From assembly GCF_017811155.1 (NCBI RefSeq), contig NZ_JACVCV010000005.1:248001-312000 (forward strand): 64,000 nucleotides of DNA. Reading direction: 5' to 3'. Of this stretch, positions 1-8,032 are shown piece after piece; the stretch's first letter is position 1, and each line of letters opens with the position of its first letter. This DNA comes from Lunatimonas salinarum (GTDB taxonomy: Bacteria; Bacteroidota; Bacteroidia; Cytophagales; Cyclobacteriaceae). The notes beneath the pieces are model-generated. The model saw nothing but the letters and a program-made list of their open reading frames with translations. It had not been told where the DNA came from and did not search any database. Made by a program: the position numbers and the translations under genes.

Positions 1-1179
1 GCAGAGGAATCCCTAAAGCGTAACCTGCAGACGCTAGAGGACTACAAGTTTGCTTTAGATCAAGCAGCTATCGTTGCCTTAACGGACAATAGTGGCAATA
101 TTCTTTCGGTAAATGATAAGTTTTGTGAAATTTCCAAATATAGCAGAGAAGAGTTGATTGGCAGTACCCATCAAATCATCAACTCCGGCCATCACCCCAA
201 AGCTTTTTTTGTTGAGATGTGGAAAACATTGGCAAAGGGCGAGGTTTGGCACGGGTCCATCAAAAACAAAGCAAAAGATGGTACCGATTACTGGTTGGAT
301 TCTACCATGGTTCCATTCTTGGATGAAAAGGGTAAACCAAAGCAATACCTATCCATTAGATTCGAAATCACTGACCGGGTAAATGCGACCGAAAAACTTG
401 AAAAAGCCAATCGAGAACTGGAAAACCTAAACCTTGCGCTGGAAGCGCGTGCGCAGGAACTGGCCATTTCCAATTCGGAATTGGAACAATTCGCCTACGT
501 CGCCTCGCATGACCTTCAGGAACCACTCCGCATGGTCACGAGTTTCCTCGCCCAACTAAACAAAAAATATGAAAGCCTTTTTGACGATCGTGCAAAGGAA
601 TATATCCACTTTGCGTTGGATGGTGCCAGCAGGATGCGACAAATCATCTTGGACTTACTGGAATTTTCCAGAGTGGGCAAAAACGACGAAAAAATAACCG
701 AGGTGCCGCTAGAGGAAATCGTCCAGGAAGTTACCATGCTAAACCGAAAATTAATAGAAGAAACGCAGGCAAAAATATCGGTACATGGGCTGCCTCAGAT
801 TAAAGGATACCGTTCACCTATAGTTCAAGTTTTCAACAACCTAATAGGCAATGCGCTAAAATACCGCAAGAATTCGGTATCCCCGGAGATTGAAATTGCA
901 TGCCAAGATCTTGGCCAGCATTACCTATTCAGCGTAAAAGACAATGGAATCGGTATAGAAGCAGAATATTTTCAGAAAATTTTCATTATATTTCAACGAC
1001 TTCATCATAAAAACGAATATTCGGGTACGGGTATTGGCCTGGCTATTGTGAAAAAAATTGTCGAAAACATGGGAGGAAACGTGTGGGTGGAATCTAAAAA
1101 GAATCAAGGCAGCACCTTTTTCTTTACGCTGCCCAAGCAACCTACTAAATCATCAAAAACTACTTCAAATAATACTTAA
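1..1179 (+). CDS. PAS-domain sensor histidine kinase (5' end outside window)
   Basis: The reading frame is open from base 1, so the N-terminus is missing; the internal TTG at 154 lies inside a PAS domain and is not a plausible start. The visible part has a PAS domain with PAC region (roughly residues 10-130), a short coiled coil, a HisKA dimerisation domain with the motif ASHDLQEPLRM (phospho-acceptor His at about residue 170), and a HATPase_c domain with N-box NALKYR, G1 box DNGIGIE and G2 box GTGIGLAIVKK. It should autophosphorylate in response to a signal sensed by the PAS region or by domains upstream of the window. No membrane segment is visible in this part. The SHDLQEPLR box is shared with the next two kinases, marking all three as close paralogues. 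Its partner could be the single-domain receiver at 3995. Confidence 0.93.
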   Translation, partial: AEESLKRNLQTLEDYKFALDQAAIVALTDNSGNILSVNDKFCEISKYSREELIGSTHQIINSGHHPKAFFVEMWKTLAKGEVWHGSIKNKAKDGTDYWLDSTMVPFLDEKGKPKQYLSIRFEITDRVNATEKLEKANRELENLNLALEARAQELAISNSELEQFAYVASHDLQEPLRMVTSFLAQLNKKYESLFDDRAKEYIHFALDGASRMRQIILDLLEFSRVGKNDEKITEVPLEEIVQEVTMLNRKLIEETQAKISVHGLPQIKGYRSPIVQVFNNLIGNALKYRKNSVSPEIEIACQDLGQHYLFSVKDNGIGIEAEYFQKIFIIFQRLHHKNEYSGTGIGLAIVKKIVENMGGNVWVESKKNQGSTFFFTLPKQPTKSSKTTSNNT

Positions 1180-1274
1180 GTAAAACACCTAACCCGGGAG
1201 GATGTGATTTCTAGGTTGGATACCTTTTCTACCTTCACGGCAGGTTATAACTTTAGAGAACAACGTAAAGACAC

Positions 1275-1337
1275 ATGAAATCGAGCACGACGCAAGCGAC
1301 ACACAGAGGGACGACTGTGATTCGTGCGAGATTCCAT
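1275..1337 (+). repeat. Inverted-repeat (hairpin) element, copy A
   Basis: Outer arms ATGAAATC and GATTCCAT pair with one A-C mismatch. After a GA/GA internal mismatch an inner arm GCACGA pairs with TCGTGC. The enclosed loop can itself form CACAG/CTGTG. A related element (copy B, 6311-6362) precedes an unrelated gene, with matching arms but a different and shorter loop. It lies in the 186-base gap between two kinase genes, so it could be a leader RNA structure, an operator or a small dispersed repeat; the sequence alone does not decide. Confidence 0.55.
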
Positions 1338-1346
1338 CTGGCCATT

Positions 1347-1371
1347 AAAAATCAATTATAGACAGATGAAA
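1347..1371 (+). repeat. 18-nt leader block shared with 6394-6418
   Basis: AAAAATCAATTATAGACA occurs here and at 6394, each time followed by one variable base and then ATGAAA, the start of a gene. Thus 24 of 25 positions agree although the two coding sequences are unrelated. This supports ATG 1366 as the real start of the kinase gene and suggests that the whole leader, hairpin included, was copied or is under common selection. Confidence 0.6.
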
Positions 1372-2337
1372 CCGGCTGTAAAAATTACCATCGCTTATTT
1401 ATTGGTGGGATATTGCTGGATTTTTTTCAGCGATAGGGCCTTGTTGTGGATTACGGGCAGCGACACAGTACCGGCACTTATTGGTCTCCAAACGGCTAAG
1501 GGACTGATTTATGTGTCTGTGACCGGAATCTTGCTGTATTTTCTTGTCAGGCATTACTTGGACCAAATCGAAAGCAAAGTAATTGAATTGAAAAAGCTAA
1601 ATCGGCAACTAGAAACCCATGCAGGGCAATTAAAACAGAGTAATGCCGAATTGGAACAATTTGCCTATACCGCTTCCCATGATCTTCAAGAACCGCTTAG
1701 AATGATTTCTGCATTTATGGCCCAACTGGATAAAAAGTATCATGAACAGCTCGATGAAAAAGCACACCAATATATTTACTTTGCCATAGACGGTGCCAAG
1801 CGGATGCGGAAAATCCTCATAGACCTATTGGAATATTCAAGGATAGGTAGAATATACGAAGAAACTTCCCCTATCGATGTGGAGGGCATAGTAAGCGAAT
1901 GCTTAGCGGAGTTGCGTCATAAAATACAAGAAAAGGAAGCGCAAATCCATTTGGATATCACTTGTAGTGGGTTCATTTGGGATGCCAATCTCTTTCGGAT
2001 GATCATTCATCAGCTGCTGGACAATTCGCTGAAATTTGCCAGGCCAGAAGTAGCCCCGGAAATAACTGTCGCTTGCTACGACTCGGACAATGAGTGGGTG
2101 TTAGCCGTAAAAGACAATGGGATTGGCATAGACCGAGAATACTTTGAGAAAATATTCGTAATTTTCCAACGGCTGCATCCCTCATCGGCTTACGAAGGAT
2201 CAGGGATCGGTCTAGCATCTGTCAAAAAGGCAGTGGAATTCCACAAGGGAAAAATACAAGTCACAGCCACTCCGGGCGAAGGCAGTACGTTTACGCTTAT
2301 TTTCCCGAAAAAGATCGCTTCAAGCAGTGCGGCTTAA
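1366..2337 (+). CDS. Membrane sensor histidine kinase
   Basis: A 323-residue kinase with two N-terminal membrane segments (about residues 5-22 and 44-62), a coiled coil (65-98), HisKA with ASHDLQEPLRM (His105), and HATPase_c with N-box LLDNSLKFA, DNGIGID and GSGIGLASVKK. There is no separate sensory domain, and the loop between the helices is short, so it probably senses membrane state or works with a partner. The frame can be extended to a GTG at 1324, but that codon lies inside the hairpin element; ATG 1366, directly after the conserved 18-nt leader block, is preferred. It follows a related kinase by 186 bases and precedes another by about 80-110 bases, consistent with tandem duplication. 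Confidence 0.9.
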   Translation: MKPAVKITIAYLLVGYCWIFFSDRALLWITGSDTVPALIGLQTAKGLIYVSVTGILLYFLVRHYLDQIESKVIELKKLNRQLETHAGQLKQSNAELEQFAYTASHDLQEPLRMISAFMAQLDKKYHEQLDEKAHQYIYFAIDGAKRMRKILIDLLEYSRIGRIYEETSPIDVEGIVSECLAELRHKIQEKEAQIHLDITCSGFIWDANLFRMIIHQLLDNSLKFARPEVAPEITVACYDSDNEWVLAVKDNGIGIDREYFEKIFVIFQRLHPSSAYEGSGIGLASVKKAVEFHKGKIQVTATPGEGSTFTLIFPKKIASSSAA

Positions 2338-2416
2338 GCAACGAACACGCTGGTTATAAGTGAAGCTCCCCTGACAGTATTTATAAACCTAGCAAATATT
2401 AAAATCCAATCATCTA

Positions 2417-3763
2417 TTGACTATCTGGAACAGGTATTCCCTTACGGTGAGTAAAAACTTCCCGGAAATAGCTGACAAGTCCTTTACTATAGGCTATTGG
2501 AGAGACTATTTGTTCTTCATCACGATCTTATACCTGATACCCTTTAGCTTAATCGCGATTATACCAGGGATCATCGCATCACTAGTAGCAGGATTTTACG
2601 AAATCGTCCTCTTCGATGCCGTTTTGGTAGTGGTCCTCTATTTGATTGGATTTCAAAAACGCGTCTCCATACAGGTTAAGAAATCCCTATTTGTACTTAT
2701 TGTTTATTGTTTCGCCCTGATCCTTTTTAAAACCTTGGGAAGCTATGGACCCGGGCTGGTTTATTTATTGGCGGTTACCGTCTTCGGAATCATCATCTTT
2801 CCGGATAAATACGCACTTTACACCTTGGCTGTCAATATCGTTTTTTGTGCATTTTATGGGTTAGTTATTCATCTCAATATAACAGGTCTCCACCCAACGG
2901 ATCAAGATCAGCTTCTTTCTTGGTTTGCGGTGTCTTCCAATTTTTTATTCCTAAACGTATTGTTTGCCATGCTGATTCCCCGGATGTTTGCCGGCATGCA
3001 ACAGACCTTGGACGAGCAAATCCGCCTAAAAGAACAACTAAATCAAGAACAGCAAAAACTACAGGAGTCGCTGAAGCAACTTGAGCAAAAGAATAACGAG
3101 CTTGAACAATTTGCCTACGTAGCTTCCCATGACCTGCAGGAACCGTTACGCATGATTTCGGGCTTTTTGTCCCGCATCGCCTCCAAATATTCGGACATAC
3201 TAGATGAAAAAGGAAAAACCTACATTTCTCTTGCGGTGGATGGTGCGGATCGAATGCGGCAGATTATTTTGGATCTGCTTCAATACGCAAGGATAGGCAA
3301 TGACCCGCAGGAAATCGAACAAATTGACGTTGCCGAATCAATACAGACAGCAATACAGTCCCTTCAGGAAATGGTAACAGCTAAAAAGGCGGAAATTACC
3401 CTAGGTCCACTACCTGTAATAAAAACCCATGAGTCCCAGCTCAGTCAGGTGTTTCAAAACCTTCTTGAAAACGCTTTAAAATATTGCCCGGACAACCGCA
3501 GACCCCGCGTTCATATTTCCTATAAAGAACTTGAAGCCCACCACCAATTCTGCGTAAGAGACAACGGCATCGGCATAGAACCGGCCCATTTTGACAAGAT
3601 CTTTGTCATTTTTAAACGGCTCCACGACCGTAATACCTATCCGGGAAATGGTATCGGGCTGGCCATTGTTAAAAAAATTGTCGATTCACACGATGGAAAA
3701 ATTTGGGTCGAATCTGACTTGGACAACGGTAGTGCGTTCTTTTTTACCCTTAGAAAGGAGTAA
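2417..3763 (+). CDS. Multi-pass membrane sensor histidine kinase
   Basis: The N-terminal ~190 residues hold five or six hydrophobic segments, followed by a strong Gln/Glu/Lys coiled coil (about 200-230), HisKA with ASHDLQEPLRM (His238 from the TTG start) and HATPase_c with LLENALKYC, DNGIGIE and GNGIGLAIVKK. It is a complete membrane-embedded sensor kinase resembling the 7TM-type kinases of Bacteroidota, although the membrane part was not assigned to a named family. No ATG lies near the N-terminus: candidate starts are TTG 2417 and GTG 2447, and neither has a clear ribosome-binding site, so the start is uncertain. It is the third consecutive kinase with an almost identical H-box, and the closest to the receiver genes. 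Confidence 0.88.
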   Translation: MTIWNRYSLTVSKNFPEIADKSFTIGYWRDYLFFITILYLIPFSLIAIIPGIIASLVAGFYEIVLFDAVLVVVLYLIGFQKRVSIQVKKSLFVLIVYCFALILFKTLGSYGPGLVYLLAVTVFGIIIFPDKYALYTLAVNIVFCAFYGLVIHLNITGLHPTDQDQLLSWFAVSSNFLFLNVLFAMLIPRMFAGMQQTLDEQIRLKEQLNQEQQKLQESLKQLEQKNNELEQFAYVASHDLQEPLRMISGFLSRIASKYSDILDEKGKTYISLAVDGADRMRQIILDLLQYARIGNDPQEIEQIDVAESIQTAIQSLQEMVTAKKAEITLGPLPVIKTHESQLSQVFQNLLENALKYCPDNRRPRVHISYKELEAHHQFCVRDNGIGIEPAHFDKIFVIFKRLHDRNTYPGNGIGLAIVKKIVDSHDGKIWVESDLDNGSAFFFTLRKE

Positions 3764-3994
3764 AGACTAATAAACCAATAAAAAGGAATGTTTTCTAAAA
3801 AGGACACAAATTGCGTTTTCGAATCTTGTAAACATGACAAAAAACTCCGTATCTTGCGAAGCAAACGTTTTCGAATACCTAATAGTATAATTTGATTTTT
3901 ACTATTGATCGAAACGATCCGCCGCACATCACCGTCGTTCCGCATTGCACAACGAAAGGCTAAGCAGAACAGTTGCGGCAACTATTTGATATCT

Positions 3995-4444
3995 ATGGGG
4001 AAAAGCATGAGAAGGACACATATCCTATTAGTAGAGGATAATGAAGGGGATATTTTGTTGACCCGTGAAGCATTGGAGGAGGCCAACTTTGAACACATAC
4101 TCAGTGTAGTAAAAGATGGAAAGGATGCAATACAATTTTTACTTCAAGTAGATCCCTTTGAGGGAGTAAAAAGACCAGATCTCGTTCTTTTAGATATCAA
4201 TCTCCCCAAAAAGAGTGGCCATGAGGTGTTACAGTTTATAAAGAGTACAGAGGAGATCAAGCACATTCCGGTAATAATGCTTACGACTTCGTCATCAAAT
4301 GCAGACATTTTAAAAGCTTATAAAAGTCATGCAAACTGTTTTATAACCAAACCCGTAGACGTAGAGGACTTTATGAACACAGTTTCGATGATTGATAGAT
4401 TTTGGATTAGAACTGCGGTATTACCTTCATCCATGCAACCATGA
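3995..4444 (+). CDS. Single-domain response regulator (Rcp1 type)
   Basis: A stand-alone receiver of about 149 residues with the acidic pair in LLVEDNEGD, phospho-acceptor Asp67 in LLDINLPKKSG, Thr-Ser in MLTTSS and the conserved Lys in ITKPVD. There is no output domain, so it should act as a phosphate shuttle or by protein contact, like the cyanobacterial Rcp1 group it resembles (family knowledge). The frame extends back to TTG 3905, but the added residues do not look like receiver sequence; ATG 3995 or ATG 4007 are the likely starts. Its stop overlaps the start of the next gene in ATGA, implying translational coupling. With three kinases upstream and another receiver downstream it is placed as the central relay of the block. 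Confidence 0.9.
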   Translation: MGKSMRRTHILLVEDNEGDILLTREALEEANFEHILSVVKDGKDAIQFLLQVDPFEGVKRPDLVLLDINLPKKSGHEVLQFIKSTEEIKHIPVIMLTTSSSNADILKAYKSHANCFITKPVDVEDFMNTVSMIDRFWIRTAVLPSSMQP

Positions 4445-5463
4445 GAAAGGATAAAGACCCGTATAAGGTACTCATCATTGAAGACAACCTGGGAGATTTT
4501 ATCCTCGTAAGTGACTTCTTGGAAGAGACAATTTTGGCTCCGGAAATCGACCATGCGCCAGATTTCAAACAGGCCGTAGACATACTTAACCAATCGGCAG
4601 CAGGCTCCTACAATGCCATTTTCTTAGACCTCTCCCTACCAGACAAAAGTGGCGAGGACCTTATTATTGAAATCCTAAAAATGGTTCGGCAAACACCGGT
4701 CATTGTGCTTACGGGTTATACCGACGCATCCTTTGCAATCAAGTCCTTGAGTTTGGGTGCCTCTGATTACTTGCTAAAAGATGAACTCTCGGCCACCACG
4801 CTCTACAAAAGCCTGATATACAATATAGAGCGATTTAAGACACTGCTTAGACTGAAAGAGTCCGAATTACGCTACAGTGACCTCTTCCACTTGAGTCCAC
4901 AGGCCATGTTTGTAGTGGATAGAGTATCCAATCAATTCTTGGACATCAACGAAGCAGCCATCAGCCACTACGGGTATTCCAAAGAGGAATTCCTCGAAAT
5001 GACTCTTAACGACATCATGCAGGAGGATGATTTTAAAAAATACGAGTGTAGACCTGCGGAGAAGAATCCCGACCAATCCAGCTTTCAGAATTTATTTCGG
5101 TTTCGACTGAAATCGGGCACTTGGGTGGATGTAGAACTGAGGTGTAACCTGCTACTTTTTAATGGAATTAAAGCAGAGGTAATCCTTGCAAACGACGTGA
5201 CGGAACGACTAACTCACCTAAATATTATTCAGGAGCAAAACCGCCGATTAAAGGAAATAGCCTTTGAACAGTCCCATGTGGTCAGAGCCCCGCTCTCGCG
5301 GATGATGGGTTTGATCAACCTCATTAAAACAACGCAGATTTCCCAAAAAGAAGAGTTGATTCAGCTTTTGGGATACATTGAAGGGTCTGCATACGAAATT
5401 GATGATATCATACGGGAAATCGTACGAAAAACCGAAACCCTTAAGCAGGAGGGAGATCTTTAG
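4441..5463 (+). CDS. REC-PAS protein with dimerisation/His domain, no ATPase
   Basis: 340 residues. An N-terminal receiver (about 8-130) carries IIEDNLGD, Asp63 in FLDLSLPDKSG, VLTGYTD and LLKDE. A PAS/PAC domain follows (about 140-260). The C-terminal ~75 residues are a helical hairpin with the H-box FEQSHVVRAPLSRMMGL (His279), which resembles HisKA-type dimerisation domains of Bacteroidota sensor kinases. The protein stops there: N, G1 and G2 boxes of a HATPase are absent, and the next gene, in another frame, is unrelated and does not supply them. It therefore cannot autophosphorylate by itself. A Spo0B-like phosphotransfer role between the receivers here is an inference. It is translationally coupled to the preceding receiver gene. 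Confidence 0.85.
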   Translation: MRKDKDPYKVLIIEDNLGDFILVSDFLEETILAPEIDHAPDFKQAVDILNQSAAGSYNAIFLDLSLPDKSGEDLIIEILKMVRQTPVIVLTGYTDASFAIKSLSLGASDYLLKDELSATTLYKSLIYNIERFKTLLRLKESELRYSDLFHLSPQAMFVVDRVSNQFLDINEAAISHYGYSKEEFLEMTLNDIMQEDDFKKYECRPAEKNPDQSSFQNLFRFRLKSGTWVDVELRCNLLLFNGIKAEVILANDVTERLTHLNIIQEQNRRLKEIAFEQSHVVRAPLSRMMGLINLIKTTQISQKEELIQLLGYIEGSAYEIDDIIREIVRKTETLKQEGDL

Positions 5464-5494
5464 CATTTTTTCGGAACCAACGCTATTTTCTAAG

Positions 5495-6073
5495 ATGACA
5501 CGACTTACTGAGGTACTTCAAGAAATAGATCGAATAAACGCAGGTGACCCGAATCTGGATCCCGAGGGCATACCAAAAGAGCTTGTATACAGTCGTAGAA
5601 TGACCCAGATGCTGGCAGATTTTCACCCGGAAGCCTCCGAATTATTGCAAATCGCCGCACGTTCACAGCACATCCAACGATGGATTATTCCACGAAATAC
5701 GTTTCCCATGGATCGTATCGGTTACCTGACCTGGAGAACGAAACTGAAAAAACTTCACGCTACCTTAACCGGAGAACTCATGCAAAAGTGTGGGTATCCT
5801 ACAGCGGATATTCGGCGAGTAGACGACTTACTCAACAAACGGCAACTAAAAAAAGATGCGGATGTACAATGTCTGGAGGACGTGACATGCTTGGTATTTC
5901 TGTCATTTTACTTCGAAGATTTTCTGGCCAAGCACGAAGCAGAATCGGAAAAAGTAGTCGATATCCTGCGAAAGACCTGGAAAAAAATGTCTCCGACAGG
6001 GCATTTTGCCGCATTAAACCTTTCCTACTCCGAAGACGCACTTACTTTGATAAAACGAGCAATCGAGGATTAG
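5495..6073 (+). CDS. DUF4202 family protein
   Basis: A soluble protein of about 192 residues that I recognise as DUF4202, a family of unknown function; it has conserved His/Arg/Trp stretches (IQRWIIPRNTFPMDR, YLTWR) and a later acidic segment (LEDVTCLVFLSFYFEDF). The pattern of conserved His and Asp in an all-helical fold could mean an HD-like metal site, but this is only a suggestion. The frame runs back to 5378 inside the preceding gene; ATG 5495, 31 bases after that gene's stop, gives a normal family N-terminus. Whether it belongs functionally to the signalling block or just lies at its end cannot be told. Confidence 0.82.
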   Translation: MTRLTEVLQEIDRINAGDPNLDPEGIPKELVYSRRMTQMLADFHPEASELLQIAARSQHIQRWIIPRNTFPMDRIGYLTWRTKLKKLHATLTGELMQKCGYPTADIRRVDDLLNKRQLKKDADVQCLEDVTCLVFLSFYFEDFLAKHEAESEKVVDILRKTWKKMSPTGHFAALNLSYSEDALTLIKRAIED

Positions 6074-6092
6074 CTTCTGCCTTTATTAAATC

Positions 6093-6109
6093 CACAAAAT
6101 CATTTTGTG
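6093..6109 (+). terminator. Palindromic hairpin after DUF4202 gene
   Basis: CACAAAAT and ATTTTGTG are perfect complements around a single C, 20 bases after the stop codon. No T-run follows, so this is a weak terminator candidate. Confidence 0.3.
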
Positions 6110-6310
6110 CCTGAAGTGGCTGACTATGATACCTGTTTCCGAAATAGACTCGCTTCATTTACACGGATGAACTATTTATCACTTTTCCGCTGTAATGCCC
6201 CCCTTTTTTACGAAATTTGCAACGGAGATACTTTTCGTGATAACTCAAGCATTCTCCGTTTTATCGGAAGTAACCAAAACAAATTTTCTTTATATACAAA
6301 AAATGACATC

Positions 6311-6362
6311 ATGGAATCGGGCACAACACGGAAAGATGACTATCAACCGTGCGCGATTCCAT
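6311..6362 (+). repeat. Inverted-repeat (hairpin) element, copy B
   Basis: ATGGAATCG pairs perfectly with CGATTCCAT, then after one G-G mismatch GCAC pairs with GTGC; the loop is 24 bases. Arms match copy A at 1275-1337 in most positions (GAATCG-type arm, GCAC, GTGCG, GATTCCATC) and a GAyGACTrT stretch in the loop is shared, but loop length differs. It is followed after 31 bases by the shared 18-nt block. Confidence 0.55.
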
Positions 6363-6393
6363 CCCTATAAACCGTAACAGGTTGTGATCATTG

Positions 6394-6418
6394 AAAAATC
6401 AATTATAGACACATGAAA
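6394..6418 (+). repeat. 18-nt leader block shared with 1347-1371
   Basis: Same 18 bases AAAAATCAATTATAGACA, then C, then ATGAAA, the start of the barrel-protein gene. It may include the translation-initiation region. The copy at 1347 precedes a histidine kinase gene. Confidence 0.6.
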
Positions 6419-7750
6419 CTTTTGTCCATGGTGATGCTAAGCGCATTGCCCCTCACAGCAGCTTTTGCACAGTCCCCATTCCTCGGCGTTCAGAATGGTC
6501 CCCGGAAAGGAATGCAAAGTGCCATTATGAACCCAGCAGAAATCGCCTCTCTCACTAAAAAAGTAGAGGCACACGTATTTTCAGCCCAAGCGGTGGTAAG
6601 CAACAATGTATTGAACTTCCAAAACATCATTGACGAGTCCGACCTACTCGACTTTGCCTTGGAAAATGCAGATGGCCCCATCAATTTACGGACGGAGGCC
6701 GCGGTGCTTGGCCCTTCTGTTGGATTTTCGGTAGGCAAATGGGGCTTTGGCATCGCCTCCCAGGGCTTTGTAAAAGCGGACATCATTGACTTGGATGCCG
6801 GCATTGCAGATGGCCTATTTGGTGATTCCGGGAATACCTGGCAATCGGGTTCGCAGACCTTTACGGGATTGTCCAGTTCCAACAACCAGCGTATTCTAGC
6901 GGCGGGATGGGCCGAGTTGGATCTCCTGCTAGGTCGTGAGATTTTGGCAGTAGGCCGCCACCACTTCGCAGGAGGTGCCAACTTTCGATTGATATTCCCG
7001 AGCCTATACACCAACCTGGGACTAGGCCAGTTCAGAGGTACCATCGTTGAAGATGAACAAGGCATATATCTAACCGATGCAAGTGCTGAATTCAATATCG
7101 CCTATTCAGATGCCGCTCTAAACGAAGATTTTAGCTACAACTTGGGGTCATTGGGCGGATTTTCCTTGGACTTGGGAGGTACTTATCAATGGAAAAAATC
7201 AGACGGAAGCTCGTTTATCCATGCAGGACTAGCCGTAAAAAACCTCGGAAGTATGTCCTTTTCCAACAACTCCACTAGTCAATCCTACGCCATGAATATC
7301 CCTGCATCGGAACAATTCCGTATCGACAACCTAGAAGGTGATTTAGAGGATATCGAAGCCCAATTGGTAAACAGCGGCTATTTCGCGATTGACAGAGGAT
7401 CTGAAGGCCTATCCATCAATCTCCCTACCATGGTAAATATTTACGGAGAAATAAGGCCTGCCAAAGCCTTTCAGGCATCCCTCTTTGTGCAAAGGAGGTT
7501 ATCCGATGAGGCCAACAACAACGTAATCACTGCGCAAAACATGATTGTGCTAACCCCCCGCTTGGTACTCGGATCTTTTCAAATTTATTCCCCTTGGGCC
7601 CACAGTCAGGTTTCAGGCTTAACCGGCGGTTTGGGCTTGCAGCTGGGCGGTTTTTTCATTGGGAGCAATGCGATACTTACGGGAACCCTTGCCAATTCCA
7701 TGCAAGCGGACTTCCACATGGGATTTAGCTTCGGAGTAGGCAAAAAATAA
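6413..7750 (+). CDS. Outer-membrane beta-barrel protein (DUF5723-like)
   Basis: 445 residues with an N-terminal signal peptide (cleavage likely after AFAQ, about residue 20). The remainder is rich in alternating Gly/aromatic beta-strand segments and ends in a typical barrel closing strand (HMGFSFGVG). The start of the mature protein (NGPRKGMQSAIMNPAEI) resembles DUF5723/FadL-like Bacteroidota barrels that are often followed by an OmpA domain; that domain is absent here. It likely sits in the outer membrane; no substrate can be given. It has its own leader carrying the inverted-repeat element and is followed by a good terminator, so it appears monocistronic. Confidence 0.6.
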   Translation: MKLLSMVMLSALPLTAAFAQSPFLGVQNGPRKGMQSAIMNPAEIASLTKKVEAHVFSAQAVVSNNVLNFQNIIDESDLLDFALENADGPINLRTEAAVLGPSVGFSVGKWGFGIASQGFVKADIIDLDAGIADGLFGDSGNTWQSGSQTFTGLSSSNNQRILAAGWAELDLLLGREILAVGRHHFAGGANFRLIFPSLYTNLGLGQFRGTIVEDEQGIYLTDASAEFNIAYSDAALNEDFSYNLGSLGGFSLDLGGTYQWKKSDGSSFIHAGLAVKNLGSMSFSNNSTSQSYAMNIPASEQFRIDNLEGDLEDIEAQLVNSGYFAIDRGSEGLSINLPTMVNIYGEIRPAKAFQASLFVQRRLSDEANNNVITAQNMIVLTPRLVLGSFQIYSPWAHSQVSGLTGGLGLQLGGFFIGSNAILTGTLANSMQADFHMGFSFGVGKK

Positions 7751-7774
7751 CGCTGTATTAACTAAAGATGTTGG

Positions 7775-7804
7775 GAGTAGCTCCGAACGGGCTACTCTCT
7801 TTTT
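7775..7804 (+). terminator. Rho-independent terminator of barrel-protein gene
   Basis: GAGTAGC and GCTACTC form a 7-bp stem around an 9-base loop, followed by TCTTTT. It lies 25 bases after the stop codon. Confidence 0.8.
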
Positions 7805-7976
7805 GGGCTTGTCCATCTTGTCCTAGCAAGACTTATTTGGCTGCAACGGCTTGCCAGTTAACAACAGCCTATTGAGGTCTTTCACCCACAGATACCATTC
7901 TAAACAAGAATTCACGGATTCGTTGGCTTTATTAAAAGATTTTTCAAGCATTCATATTACCTTGTTCGTAAGCAGG

Positions 7977-8007
7977 TTGATCTAGTGGTGATTTTATCGT
8001 AACTTTC
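7977..8007 (+). promoter_or_regulatory. Candidate promoter of GH43 gene
   Basis: TTG, 20-base spacer, TAACTTTC, one mismatch from the Bacteroidota -7 consensus TAnnTTTG. Transcription would start about 20 bases before the ATG. Confidence 0.5.
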
Positions 8008-8032
8008 CAGCCAAACCTATTAAGATCCTATT

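Larger units (their letters stand above)
6074..6412. other. 339-base intergenic region
   Basis: It holds a perfect 8-bp palindrome just after the DUF4202 gene (6093-6109), the copy B inverted-repeat element (6311-6362) and the 18-nt leader block before the next gene. An 87-codon open frame (6107-6370) has no recognisable features and runs through the hairpin, so it is not called. No convincing TAnnTTTG promoter was found. Confidence 0.6.

Noticed and set aside
6107-6370. 87-codon open frame between the DUF4202 and barrel-protein genes
   Set aside because: It runs through the inverted-repeat element, has no family features, and its composition is not protein-like.
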